Shown here: positions 1 through 7,427 of the stretch, piece after piece | Layout of the letters: each line of letters opens with the position of its first letter | Position numbering within the stretch: position 1 is the first letter of the stretch | Assembly (NCBI GenBank): GCA_002413665.1 | Contig: DHXK01000168.1 | Span: forward strand, 24,378-37,967 | Length of the DNA stretch: 13,590 bases | Direction of reading: 5' to 3' | From: Legionellales bacterium UBA5158 | GTDB taxonomy: Bacteria; Pseudomonadota; Gammaproteobacteria; DSM-16500 | The notes under the pieces: generated by a model | The model's database searches: none | The model's input: only the letters and a program-made list of their open reading frames with translations | Told to the model about the DNA's origin: nothing | Position numbers and translations under genes: made by a program

Positions 1-222
1 AATTTAAAATTAGCAAACTACAAAAACTGGGATGATTTAATTCTGAAACCCAAAAAATATGAGCACAAACCGGCAGCGATTTATAAAATTGCTGCACGAA
101 AGGCAATTACAAACAAGGGTTATGATATTGTGATTAACATTGGTGATCAGATGAGTGATTTAAGTGGAGGTTACTCTGATAAAATCTTTAAACTCCCAAA
201 TCCGTACTACTTTATTTCTTGA
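1..222 (+). CDS. HAD-superfamily acid phosphatase, C-terminal end only (5' truncated by window)
   Basis: An open frame runs from base 1 to a TGA at 220-222, giving the last 73 residues of a protein. It contains NIGDQMSDLSGGYSDK followed by the ending LPNPYYFIS. This matches the C-terminal signature of class B/e(P4)-like acid phosphatases (HAD subfamily IIIB), where the GDxxxDL aspartates bind Mg2+ near the active site. Such enzymes are usually secreted or outer-membrane phosphomonoesterases; the signal peptide and the nucleophile DxDxT motif would lie upstream of the window, so location and activity cannot be judged here. Its last 16 bases overlap the end of miaA on the other strand, so the two transcripts converge. 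The position downstream of miaA is where hfq sits in E. coli. The family call is fairly secure, the exact subclass less so. Confidence 0.8.
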   Translation, partial: NLKLANYKNWDDLILKPKKYEHKPAAIYKIAARKAITNKGYDIVINIGDQMSDLSGGYSDKIFKLPNPYYFIS

Positions 223-1151
223 GTCAGACTCAAACTAACTTGCGAAACAAGATCGCCAGCTTCACTATCAAACCATTGCAAAGGCTGCGTCCAATGACGC
301 AGCCAGGTTAATTGTCGTTTTGCTAATTGACGTGTTGCAATAATTCCTTTCTCTATCATTTCATCATAAGAAAGCTGGCCTAATAAATATTCCCACGCCT
401 GGCGATAACCCACAGAACGTATGGCCGGTGTATTCAAATTCAAATCATCTCTTAAAAATAATGCTTTAACTTCATCGATGAAACCAGCCTCTAACATCAG
501 TAAAAAACGTTTTGCAATTCGCTCATGCAAAATTGATCTGTCGTTTGGTGTAATAGCTAAATTTATAATTTTATAATTCGATAAAATAGAAAATGTATTT
601 TTTTGTAATTCTGTTAAAGACTTACCTGTCATCTCAAAAACTTCTAATGCACGCTGTATGCGCTGAGCATCATGTGCATGTATACGCAATGCTGCATCTG
701 GATCAATTTTTTGTAAGCGTGCATGCATTGCTTGTGTGCCAACTGCTTGTAATTCTAAATTTAATTTTTCTCTGATTGCAATATCAGCTGAGGGCAAATC
801 AGATAAACCTTTTTGCAAAGCATTAAAATACATCATTGTACCACCGACTAGCAGTGGGATTTTTTTACGAGAGATAATATCTTCAATAACAGCAAAAGCA
901 TCTTTACAAAAATCTGCTGCTGAATATGCATTTGCAGGATCGCGTATATCTAATAACTTATGTGGGGCAATTTTTAAAATCTGAGCGTCTGGCTTTGCTG
1001 TTCCAATATCCATTCCTCTGTAAACCATAGCAGAATCTACGCTAATGATTTCGCAGGAGAAACGCTGAACTAACTCCACAGCCAATTGAGTTTTTCCGGA
1101 AGCTGTTGGGCCCATTAGACAAATGATAGTCTTATTTTCTGTGCTTTTCAT
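207..1151 (-). CDS. miaA: tRNA dimethylallyltransferase MiaA
   Basis: MiaA transfers a dimethylallyl group to N6 of A37 in tRNAs that read codons starting with U, the first step to i6A/ms2i6A. The P-loop GPTASGKT lies at residues 14-21. The substrate-binding stretch DSAMVYRGMDIGTAKP starts at 39, LLVGGTMMYF is the central motif, and QRIQRALEVFEMTGK and RQLAKRQLTWLR are the late tRNA-binding motifs. I chose the ATG at 1149-1151 (314 residues, the usual size, with a purine-rich AGAGAAG upstream). The frame is open 16 codons further upstream, but that extension has no family resemblance. It is the last gene of the nnr-tsaE-amiB-mutL-miaA order but is separated from mutL by about 210 bp containing a hairpin, so it may have its own promoter. 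Its 3' end overlaps the convergent phosphatase gene. Confidence 0.97.
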   Translation of the reverse strand: MKSTENKTIICLMGPTASGKTQLAVELVQRFSCEIISVDSAMVYRGMDIGTAKPDAQILKIAPHKLLDIRDPANAYSAADFCKDAFAVIEDIISRKKIPLLVGGTMMYFNALQKGLSDLPSADIAIREKLNLELQAVGTQAMHARLQKIDPDAALRIHAHDAQRIQRALEVFEMTGKSLTELQKNTFSILSNYKIINLAITPNDRSILHERIAKRFLLMLEAGFIDEVKALFLRDDLNLNTPAIRSVGYRQAWEYLLGQLSYDEMIEKGIIATRQLAKRQLTWLRHWTQPLQWFDSEAGDLVSQVSLSLTQEIK

Positions 1152-1277
1152 GGCTTTTGCTTCTCTTTTTTTGGAACATCGAACCCAGTTTAACGCCACT
1201 CACGCAAACCTTATTTTAACAGAAATGACGGGGAACAAGATCAGGATGAAGAGTATACACACATTTTTCTTTTCACC

Positions 1278-1315
1278 TCTCCCACAAGGGGAGAAGCAAA
1301 AAGATATTTTTTTTT
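1278..1315 (+). terminator. Hairpin followed by a T-run in the mutL-miaA gap
   Basis: TCTCCC (1278-1283) pairs with GGGAGA (1289-1294) around a 5-base loop. A run of nine T's follows at 1307-1315, twelve bases beyond the stem. In that direction (+ strand) it resembles a loose intrinsic terminator, but no + strand gene is visible upstream. Read on the minus strand it lies just after mutL without a U-tract, so it could instead be a processing or stability hairpin, or a copy of a dispersed palindrome. The function is uncertain. Confidence 0.35.
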
Positions 1316-1363
1316 AAAAGGTGATGAGGCTATCAAAAGAGGTGTGCGTACCTTAGAGCAAGC

Positions 1364-3190
1364 TCATCTCCCACGCAAAAATAACTTATCCAATTCGCTC
1401 ATAGAAAACTGTGTCCATGTCAGACGCCCGTGCACACATGACCCACTATTTTCTGTGTTTTCCATATCACGCAGCAATCCATTCATCTCGGGGATAGTCA
1501 GCCTACGCGATGCACGCACTGCGCCGTGACATGCCAACGTTCCTAATAATTTTTCACGATATTCTTCCAGTCTATTACTTTGATCATTCGTCACTAAATC
1601 TGCAGCGATATCACGAATCAGCTGTTCTACATTTCCTTCTCGCAATAAATCAGGCACTTCACGAACGACTATCGTACTCACACCCAAACGCTCAACACGC
1701 AATCCTAATTGCTGAAATAAATGTTGCTGGCATTCCAAAGAATTTGCTTCTCTCTCACTCAAGGTTACCGTCAAAGGAATCAATAAAGGTTGTGCAACAA
1801 TACCTTGCCCTTCGAAGCTTTTTTTCAAACGCTCGTACACAACACGCTCATGTCCAGCATGCATATCCACTATCACTAATCCTTGTGCATTTTGAGCTAA
1901 AATATAAATTCCTTGCAGCTGTGCCAATGCAAATCCTAAAGGTGGGATGGCATGCTCTGTCTTAATATTTATTTCAGTAATTACGTTAGCTCCTAACTTT
2001 TCATAAACAGTTAGTTGCTCACGTACTTGCAGTGGAATAACACGTTGCTGCGGAACGTAACTTGTAGGCCTAGGTGCATAAACAGGTTTAGCGTTATTTA
2101 CAGAAACGACATATTCTGTTTTTGTAATTTGTTGAGTCTCACCTAAAATTGCGTCAGAGACTTCCTCAGTCACCGTTTCTTGCTGTCCTGGTCTCACCTG
2201 TAATAAAACATCTTGTAGACTACGACAAATAAAATCATGCACTAAACGACTTTCGCGAAAACGCACTTCATGCTTAGTAGGATGCACATTCACGTCAACT
2301 TGCTCTGGTTCAATTTCTAAAAATAAAACAAAAGCTGGATGACGATCTCCATACATCACATCATGATAAGCTTGACGAACAGCATGATTAACTAATTTAT
2401 CCCGCACCATACGTCCATTAACATAAAAATATTGTATGTCTGCTTGGCTACGAGAAAATGTGGGTAAAGCGATCCATCCTGATAATTTTAAACCTGCAAC
2501 CTCAGATTCTAAACTGACTGCATTTTCAATAAATGCTTCACCGCATAAACTTCCAACACGCTGTTCGCGCTCATGCTTTGAATGCGCACCTAAATATTGT
2601 CTAACTAATTTTTGATTATGCTTTAATGTAAAGTTAACTTCACAGTGACTTAACGCAATACGCTTAATTAACTGATCAATATGATCAAATTCTGTTTTTT
2701 CCGATTTTAAAAATTTTCGTCGTGCAGGCGTATTAAAAAATAAATCTCGGACTTCAATCGTGGTACCTTGCGGATGCGCAGCCGGACTTAATTGAGGAGC
2801 CAATTCTGTTCCTTGCGTTTCTACCTGCCAACCCGAATGATTTGCGATCGCAGAAGACAGCGTTAATCGAGAAACAGATCCAACACTTGCAAGTGCTTCA
2901 CCTCGAAAACCTAATGTGGCAATCTTTTCTAAATCATCTAAATTATTTATTTTACTCGTCGCATGACGATTTAAAGCCAACGCCAAATCATCAGCATGAA
3001 TTCCTGCGCCATTATCACGCACACGAATCAAACGCATACCACCTTGCTCAATATCTATTTCGATTTTTAAAGCACCCGCATCTAAACTATTCTCTACTAA
3101 TTCTTTTACAACTGATGCGGGTCTTTCTATCACTTCACCTGCTGCAATTTGATTTGCAAGCATAGGGGTTAAGGTTTGAATTCTTTGCAT
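1364..3190 (-). CDS. mutL: DNA mismatch repair protein MutL, endonuclease-type
   Basis: MutL is the ATP-dependent matchmaker between MutS at a mismatch and the downstream strand-removal machinery. The 608-residue product starts with the GHKL ATPase module: KELVENSLDAGA with E30 and N34, DNGAGI at 59-64, GFRGEAL at 94-100. The C-terminal dimerisation domain carries D-M-H-A-x2-E-x4-E at 442-453, ACHGAVRA from 553 and SCVHGR from 584. These are the metal-binding motifs of nicking MutL proteins (as in Neisseria and Bacillus) that E. coli MutL lacks. QPLLIP at 467-472 fits the sliding-clamp-binding motif of that class. From this I infer repair without MutH. The gene starts 15 bp after the amiB stop, so the two are probably cotranscribed. 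TGAG lies about 10 bases before the ATG. Confidence 0.97.
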   Translation of the reverse strand: MQRIQTLTPMLANQIAAGEVIERPASVVKELVENSLDAGALKIEIDIEQGGMRLIRVRDNGAGIHADDLALALNRHATSKINNLDDLEKIATLGFRGEALASVGSVSRLTLSSAIANHSGWQVETQGTELAPQLSPAAHPQGTTIEVRDLFFNTPARRKFLKSEKTEFDHIDQLIKRIALSHCEVNFTLKHNQKLVRQYLGAHSKHEREQRVGSLCGEAFIENAVSLESEVAGLKLSGWIALPTFSRSQADIQYFYVNGRMVRDKLVNHAVRQAYHDVMYGDRHPAFVLFLEIEPEQVDVNVHPTKHEVRFRESRLVHDFICRSLQDVLLQVRPGQQETVTEEVSDAILGETQQITKTEYVVSVNNAKPVYAPRPTSYVPQQRVIPLQVREQLTVYEKLGANVITEINIKTEHAIPPLGFALAQLQGIYILAQNAQGLVIVDMHAGHERVVYERLKKSFEGQGIVAQPLLIPLTVTLSEREANSLECQQHLFQQLGLRVERLGVSTIVVREVPDLLREGNVEQLIRDIAADLVTNDQSNRLEEYREKLLGTLACHGAVRASRRLTIPEMNGLLRDMENTENSGSCVHGRLTWTQFSMSELDKLFLRGR

Positions 3191-3205
3191 AATATTTTTC
3201 TCAGA

Positions 3206-4507
3206 TTACACCGTCATGTTGGGATGCGTGGAAAGATAACGCTTAATGCCTTTTAGTAAAGCTTGTGCTAATTGATCACGATATTGTTTGTCCGTCAAAT
3301 TTTCTTCGTCTACTGGATTCGAAAGAAATCCTGTTTCTATTAAAATAGAAGGGATATCTGGTGATTTCAGCACCATAAAAGGAGCTTGCTCTACACGGGT
3401 ATAATGAAGATTGGTAACACGTTTAAGTGATGCTAAAATATTTCCGCCTAACCGTACGCTATCTGCAATCGTTGCAGTTTGTGCAAGATCAATTAACACT
3501 GATCGCAACACATAGCTTTTATCTCCTAGGCCTCTAAAGTCAACTCCACCCAACTCAGAATAATTTTCACGTCTAGCTAACCAACGTGCCGCCTCAGTGG
3601 TTGCTCCATGTCGCGAGAGCGCATAAACGGAAGCACCTGTTGATTGATTATTAAAATAAGAATCTGCATGAATGGCGACAAATACATCGCCTTTATCTTT
3701 GCGTGCTAGCCGTAACCGATCACGCAATGTCACGAAATAATCTCCGCTTCGTGTCAGTATGGCATGCAGGTTAGGCTCTTCATTGACTAACTGCTCTAAG
3801 GTCTGCGCTATGCGCAATACGATATCTTTTTCTTTTGTACCATGCACACCAATCGTGCCAGGATCTTTTCCGCCGTGTCCTGCATCAATTACCACTATAA
3901 TTTTACGTTGTGATGCTTGTAACGGAAGTTGCATTGCTGGTTTTTGGGGTACGGAAATGACAATAGGATTGACAGACATCACTGCTGAAGATTGACGCGG
4001 TTGAGCAACATGCAGCGCTAAAAAATGACTAACACTCTTTTTTGGCGCTGAAGTTATTACTTTCTTTACAACAGTAGTGGTAGCTGTTGTTGTTGGATGA
4101 ATAGTGTTATTCGCTGAATACAAATCTACTACTAACTCATTTGACCTACTATCGGTTGCCATAAACTTTTTATAATGAACACCATGACTTAAATCAAAAA
4201 CAATTCTAAAAATACGGTCTTTAGGATGTCCTGTGCGTATGGATTGAATAACCTCATCCGCCTGCGGGACAGTTTTTAGATTGACTCTGGATTGCGCCCC
4301 GTCCAAATCGACAACTAAGCGATAAGGATTAGGTAATGCGAAAACATGATACTTAACGGGCTCACTCAACGTAAAAATAAGACGAGAATACCCAGAAAAT
4401 TTCATCATTTGTAAATGAGTTAAAGTCGGTGTACCAGCTAACCCTGATAGGGACAGTAAACTCAAAATAACCAGCAAACCTTTTTTGAAAATTTTATATT
4501 TGCTCAT
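3206..4507 (-). CDS. amiB: Periplasmic N-acetylmuramoyl-L-alanine amidase AmiB
   Basis: AmiB cleaves the amide bond between MurNAc and the stem peptide to split septal peptidoglycan during cell separation. Starting at the ATG at 4505-4507 gives 433 residues with a clear signal peptide (KYKIFKK, then a hydrophobic core, cleavage near residue 25). An AMIN domain (about 30-130) targets septal wall or envelope. A Thr/Val-rich linker follows, then an Amidase_3 domain (about 203-425). The zinc ligands are H211 (DAGHGG), E226 (KEKD) and H280 (AIHADS), and E391 (IETGFLSN) is the catalytic glutamate. The insert around 310-360 corresponds to the autoinhibitory helix region of AmiB-type enzymes, suggesting control by an EnvC-like activator. 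No LysM domain is present. The start overlaps the tsaE end by 14 bp, which suggests translational coupling. Starts at 4516 or 4528 are possible; none has a good Shine-Dalgarno sequence. Confidence 0.94.
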   Translation of the reverse strand: MSKYKIFKKGLLVILSLLSLSGLAGTPTLTHLQMMKFSGYSRLIFTLSEPVKYHVFALPNPYRLVVDLDGAQSRVNLKTVPQADEVIQSIRTGHPKDRIFRIVFDLSHGVHYKKFMATDSRSNELVVDLYSANNTIHPTTTATTTVVKKVITSAPKKSVSHFLALHVAQPRQSSAVMSVNPIVISVPQKPAMQLPLQASQRKIIVVIDAGHGGKDPGTIGVHGTKEKDIVLRIAQTLEQLVNEEPNLHAILTRSGDYFVTLRDRLRLARKDKGDVFVAIHADSYFNNQSTGASVYALSRHGATTEAARWLARRENYSELGGVDFRGLGDKSYVLRSVLIDLAQTATIADSVRLGGNILASLKRVTNLHYTRVEQAPFMVLKSPDIPSILIETGFLSNPVDEENLTDKQYRDQLAQALLKGIKRYLSTHPNMTV

Positions 4508-4991
4508 TGCGATCATTTGGATACTCATTGCTTAGCGTTTTTAGGATGGCCGCACCTTGGTCGGTATGTGCAATCAAACGCACTTCACGTCCTGTTAACT
4601 TAGTTTCAATATAACAAGATAAATCTGCAGTAGGCAAGAAACCTGCGCCATGCTCTGGCCATTCTATCAAACACAACACCGGGGGCGAAAAATAATCCTG
4701 GATTCCCATAAATTCCAGCTCTTGTGGATCACGTAAGCGATATAAATCGAAATGGAAAATCTTTTGGCCTTCAATCTCATAAGGTTCAACCAAAGTATAA
4801 GTAGGGCTTTTCACTTTGCCTGTATGACCCAAACCTTGCAGAAATCCACGCGATAAAGTCGTTTTCCCAGCGCCTAAATTACCATATAAAAAAATAGTTG
4901 CATTGGATCCGGAACTGGCCGCAAGCTTAGCGCCTAATTCCAGCGTCTGCGCTTCCTCAGGAAGCTCTAATGTAAAAAGGTTATTCATCAT
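4494..4991 (-). CDS. tsaE: tRNA t6A37 biosynthesis ATPase TsaE
   Basis: TsaE is the small ATPase that works with TsaB and TsaD to attach threonylcarbamoyl to A37 of ANN-decoding tRNAs. The 165-residue protein has the P-loop GNLGAGKTT at 37-45 and the family motifs SPTYTLVEPYE, HFDLYRL and CLIEWPEHGAGFLP, in the right order. Its length is a little above the roughly 150-residue norm. The start may be either of two adjacent ATGs (MMNN); no convincing Shine-Dalgarno sequence precedes them. It overlaps amiB downstream. Upstream it is cut off from nnr, its usual operon partner, by the inserted gene at 5203-5835, so it needs a local promoter, for which a candidate lies at 5035-5064. Its partner tsaD is in the same window about 8 kb away. 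Confidence 0.96.
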   Translation of the reverse strand: MMNNLFTLELPEEAQTLELGAKLAASSGSNATIFLYGNLGAGKTTLSRGFLQGLGHTGKVKSPTYTLVEPYEIEGQKIFHFDLYRLRDPQELEFMGIQDYFSPPVLCLIEWPEHGAGFLPTADLSCYIETKLTGREVRLIAHTDQGAAILKTLSNEYPNDRNEQI

Positions 4992-5034
4992 AGTGCGTTA
5001 TGGTACACGAGAATTAACATTATTGGGATGCTTC

Positions 5035-5056
5035 TATATAAAGTGTATATAAAGTG
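5035..5056. repeat. Perfect 11-bp tandem duplication
   Basis: TATATAAAGTG occurs twice head to tail with no mismatch, in the spacer between the tsaE start and the divergent gene at 5203. Both copies place TATATA-like -10 material in front of tsaE on the minus strand. It could be a duplicated promoter element, a tandem binding site or simple slippage in an AT-rich spacer. Confidence 0.75.
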
Positions 5057-5064
5057 GCTATAAA
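5035..5064 (-). promoter_or_regulatory. Candidate promoter for tsaE-amiB-mutL
   Basis: On the minus strand TTTATA (complement of 5059-5064) and TATATA (complement of 5035-5040) are separated by 18 bp. This would start transcription near 5028, giving a leader of about 35-40 bases before tsaE. The -35 match is weak. The case rests partly on need: tsaE can no longer be read through from nnr. Confidence 0.35.
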
Positions 5065-5127
5065 TCGATAAGACACTGATTATTAATATAAACTTCTATT
5101 TATCTTTAATTAGGCGGTTGATTTAAT

Positions 5128-5157
5128 TTTATAACTTTATAGATTATCTGCTATAAT
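5128..5157 (+). promoter_or_regulatory. Candidate sigma70 promoter for the inserted gene
   Basis: A perfect -10 TATAAT lies at 5152-5157, with TTTATA (four of six matches to TTGACA) 18 bp upstream at 5128-5133. The predicted start near 5164 would give a leader of about 40 bases before the ATG at 5203. The whole upstream spacer is very AT-rich. Confidence 0.5.
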
Positions 5158-5191
5158 ACTACATAGTTATTGAGTGCTTTCCTTATGACGC

Positions 5192-5195
5192 GGAG
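5192..5195 (+). promoter_or_regulatory. Shine-Dalgarno sequence that fixes the start of the 210-residue orphan
   Basis: GGAG lies seven bases before the ATG at 5203. This favours that start over the upstream in-frame TTG (5170) and ATG (5185), neither of which has a comparable site. Confidence 0.65.
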
Positions 5196-5202
5196 TGATA
5201 AA

Positions 5203-5835
5203 ATGGCTAGTCCAAGAGCTTTTGTTGACCCCATGACTTTTGAGCAGGCTCAATCGGTCTTAGAACTAGCTTATGCGAATAATCCAGGCATAAATTACTG
5301 GATGTTTTACCAAGATACTCAGAATGCAGATTTAGTACATTTTCATGCTATCGATGAAAAGCATAATGAAGATCTTCGTTTTCACCATTCTTTATTTAAA
5401 AAAGATCTTTTACCAGATATTGAATCAGATCCACTCTATCCTTCGTTAAACCAACTCCAACAACCTGATGTCGACAAATTGTTAACCGAAATGAATGAGT
5501 CACGCAAATTAGCTGAACTCAATAGTATTGCTATAGAGCGCATGAGTGGGGCGAATGATTTCAGGAATTCATTTAGGGATTCATTTCGATCATCGGAGTA
5601 TGCTCCTAATTTATATCCACCACAGTTAATGAATCCTGGAAGGGATGCTCTTGCTGACCATATAGCCAGTTTAAAGGTATCTAATGGCTTCCTAGATCCT
5701 TCTCATAAAGCAGCATACCAACCCAATCTTTTCCCGCCATACAAAATCAAAAGTGAAGAAGATTATGTTCTTCAAGCTCAGATAAATAGATTGAGTGGAC
5801 GTGATGGCACGCTGGGGTTCAGTAAACCAAAGTAA
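5203..5835 (+). CDS. Uncharacterised 210-residue protein with duplicated C-terminal motif
   Basis: I do not recognise this gene. The predicted product has no signal peptide and no membrane segment. Residues 11-70 look like a helix followed by strand-forming aromatic stretches (INYWMFY, LVHFHAI). Residues 119-131 hold a short iterated segment (FRNSFRDSFRSS). Two related units follow: YAPNLYPP at 133-140 continuing to NG near 162, and YQPNLFPP at 172-179 continuing to DG near 202. The C-terminus is basic. It has its own promoter and Shine-Dalgarno sequence, sits on the strand opposite its neighbours, and splits nnr from tsaE, genes that are adjacent in E. coli, so I read it as an acquired gene. 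It ends 16 bp from the nnr stop. A host-directed secreted protein is conceivable given the suspected lineage, but the sequence alone does not show it. Confidence 0.8.
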   Translation: MASPRAFVDPMTFEQAQSVLELAYANNPGINYWMFYQDTQNADLVHFHAIDEKHNEDLRFHHSLFKKDLLPDIESDPLYPSLNQLQQPDVDKLLTEMNESRKLAELNSIAIERMSGANDFRNSFRDSFRSSEYAPNLYPPQLMNPGRDALADHIASLKVSNGFLDPSHKAAYQPNLFPPYKIKSEEDYVLQAQINRLSGRDGTLGFSKPK

Positions 5836-5851
5836 CCTTTTTCCAATAGCT

Positions 5852-7339
5852 TCAATTCGGATTCACTAAATGCCGTAAATGCGGCATTAAATCCATCGCT
5901 ATCATTCCTCTTTCCCCCTCTTTTGCAGCCAAGTCCCCTGCTTGAGCATGCAAACACACACCCAGCTTAGCGGCAATTGCCAAAGGAATACCTTGAGCTG
6001 CTAGGCCACCAATGACCCCACTCAACACATCGCCCATTCCCGCAGTCGCCATTCCTGGGTTGCCATAGTTACATAATGCCGGAACATGAGTTGAGGTCGC
6101 TACCAAGGTTCCTGCGCCTTTCAAAACACATATCCCAATATATTTTTGTTCCAGTTGCAGTATTGCAGCTAAACGATCAGCTTGTACTTGCTCAGTCGTT
6201 AAATTCAATAACCGAGCCGCCTCACCTGGGTGTGGCGTTAAAACCCAATTAGCTCGCGCTTTAGGTTTAAGAGCTAATAAATTCAAAGCATCCGCATCCA
6301 CCACTAAAGGTAACTGAGTATCTAAAACCGTTAGGAATAATTTTTGCGCCCAGCGAGACTGACCCAGCCCTGGGCCGACAATGACTATTTGCGCTTTTTT
6401 CAACAAAACGTCCAGATCTCGCCTGGACTTAACACCCACACACATAATTTCAGGACGAGCTAAGTTTAAGAATTCCGCATGAGATGGATGGGTGGCAATG
6501 GTCACTAGCCCAGCACCCACACGTAGTGCGGCTTCTGCTGCCATACGTGGTGCGCCTGAATAACCTTCGCCACCCCCCGCCACTAAAACATGCCCTGCAT
6601 TGCCTTTATGGAAATCACGTGGGCGAGGCTTAAGATGATCTGCAAATTGTTCCAACTGCAGTCTTTCTGCGATACAACTTTGCAAGGTGTAAAGCTCTTC
6701 AAGCAGTTCTAAATTATCGCAATACAACTCTCCAACTTGTGCCACACCCTGCCCTGCCAACAATCCTAGCTTTAAACCTAGGAAAGTTAGCGTTGCTGTC
6801 GCTTTAATAGCAGGGCCTAGCACTGCCCCAACGTCCGCGTCAACACCTGACGGAATATCTAAAGCAAGCACAGGAAGATTACTTTGGTTGATCGCATCAA
6901 CTGCGACACCCGCCTCATGATCAATCACTCCCCGAAAGCCTATTCCGTATATGGCATCAACTATCACATCCCCTTCTAGTGCCTGCTTAGAACCCAGGAA
7001 TTTATTTATTTTTATCCCTGCGCTAATACATGCCTCTAATGCTAGTGACATTTCAGTTTTTGGATGACTGCCTTTGAGGTCCACTTGCCACACTTCGACT
7101 TCCAAATTTTGTTTATGAGCTTGCTCAGCTAAAGCGTATCCATCACCGCCATTATTTCCTGGACCACAGAAAACAATTAACCGTTTGGCATGAGGCCAGC
7201 GTTTGCGTAAAAAATCTAATGCAGCGGCACCGGCGCGCTGCATTAGCTCGTATCCAGATAGGGCAAAACGAATGCTTGCGAGTGCTTCTAATTCTTTTAT
7301 TTGAGCGACTTGATAAATCTTAGTATGATTAATTAGCAT
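5852..7339 (-). CDS. nnr: Bifunctional NAD(P)H-hydrate epimerase / ADP-dependent dehydratase
   Basis: Nnr repairs NADH and NADPH damaged by hydration. Its N-terminal YjeF_N domain interconverts R and S hydrates, and its C-terminal ribokinase-like domain dehydrates the S form using ADP. The 495-residue product has GPGNNGGDGY at 59-68, DAIYGIGFRG and LDIPSGVDADVG in the first domain. The second domain has GHVLVAGGGEGYSGAPRMA, VLTPHPGEAARLL, VLKGAGTLV and the catalytic NPGMATAGMGD with D437. Length and domain order are normal. I chose the ATG at 7337-7339 because AAGGGG lies about seven bases upstream; the open frame runs eight codons further. It is divergent from queG, as in E. coli, but is no longer followed directly by tsaE. 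Its 3' end faces the inserted orphan gene with no visible terminator between them. Confidence 0.96.
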   Translation of the reverse strand: MLINHTKIYQVAQIKELEALASIRFALSGYELMQRAGAAALDFLRKRWPHAKRLIVFCGPGNNGGDGYALAEQAHKQNLEVEVWQVDLKGSHPKTEMSLALEACISAGIKINKFLGSKQALEGDVIVDAIYGIGFRGVIDHEAGVAVDAINQSNLPVLALDIPSGVDADVGAVLGPAIKATATLTFLGLKLGLLAGQGVAQVGELYCDNLELLEELYTLQSCIAERLQLEQFADHLKPRPRDFHKGNAGHVLVAGGGEGYSGAPRMAAEAALRVGAGLVTIATHPSHAEFLNLARPEIMCVGVKSRRDLDVLLKKAQIVIVGPGLGQSRWAQKLFLTVLDTQLPLVVDADALNLLALKPKARANWVLTPHPGEAARLLNLTTEQVQADRLAAILQLEQKYIGICVLKGAGTLVATSTHVPALCNYGNPGMATAGMGDVLSGVIGGLAAQGIPLAIAAKLGVCLHAQAGDLAAKEGERGMIAMDLMPHLRHLVNPN

Positions 7340-7427
7340 ATAACGACCCCTTAACCGACACACCCACCATAAAATACATTATAATACGCCAATGTTTTAG
7401 CCCGACTACCTATTATAGAATTTACCG

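Noticed and set aside
1510..1965. Open frame of 151 codons on the + strand
   Set aside because: It lies wholly inside mutL on the opposite strand, has no Shine-Dalgarno site and reads as a low-complexity His/Leu-rich shadow.
5083..5111. TTAATAT and TTTAATT upstream of the orphan gene as a possible PmrA-type effector operator
   Set aside because: The spacing is 22 bases rather than about 11 and the match is poor; such hexamers are expected by chance in this AT-rich spacer.
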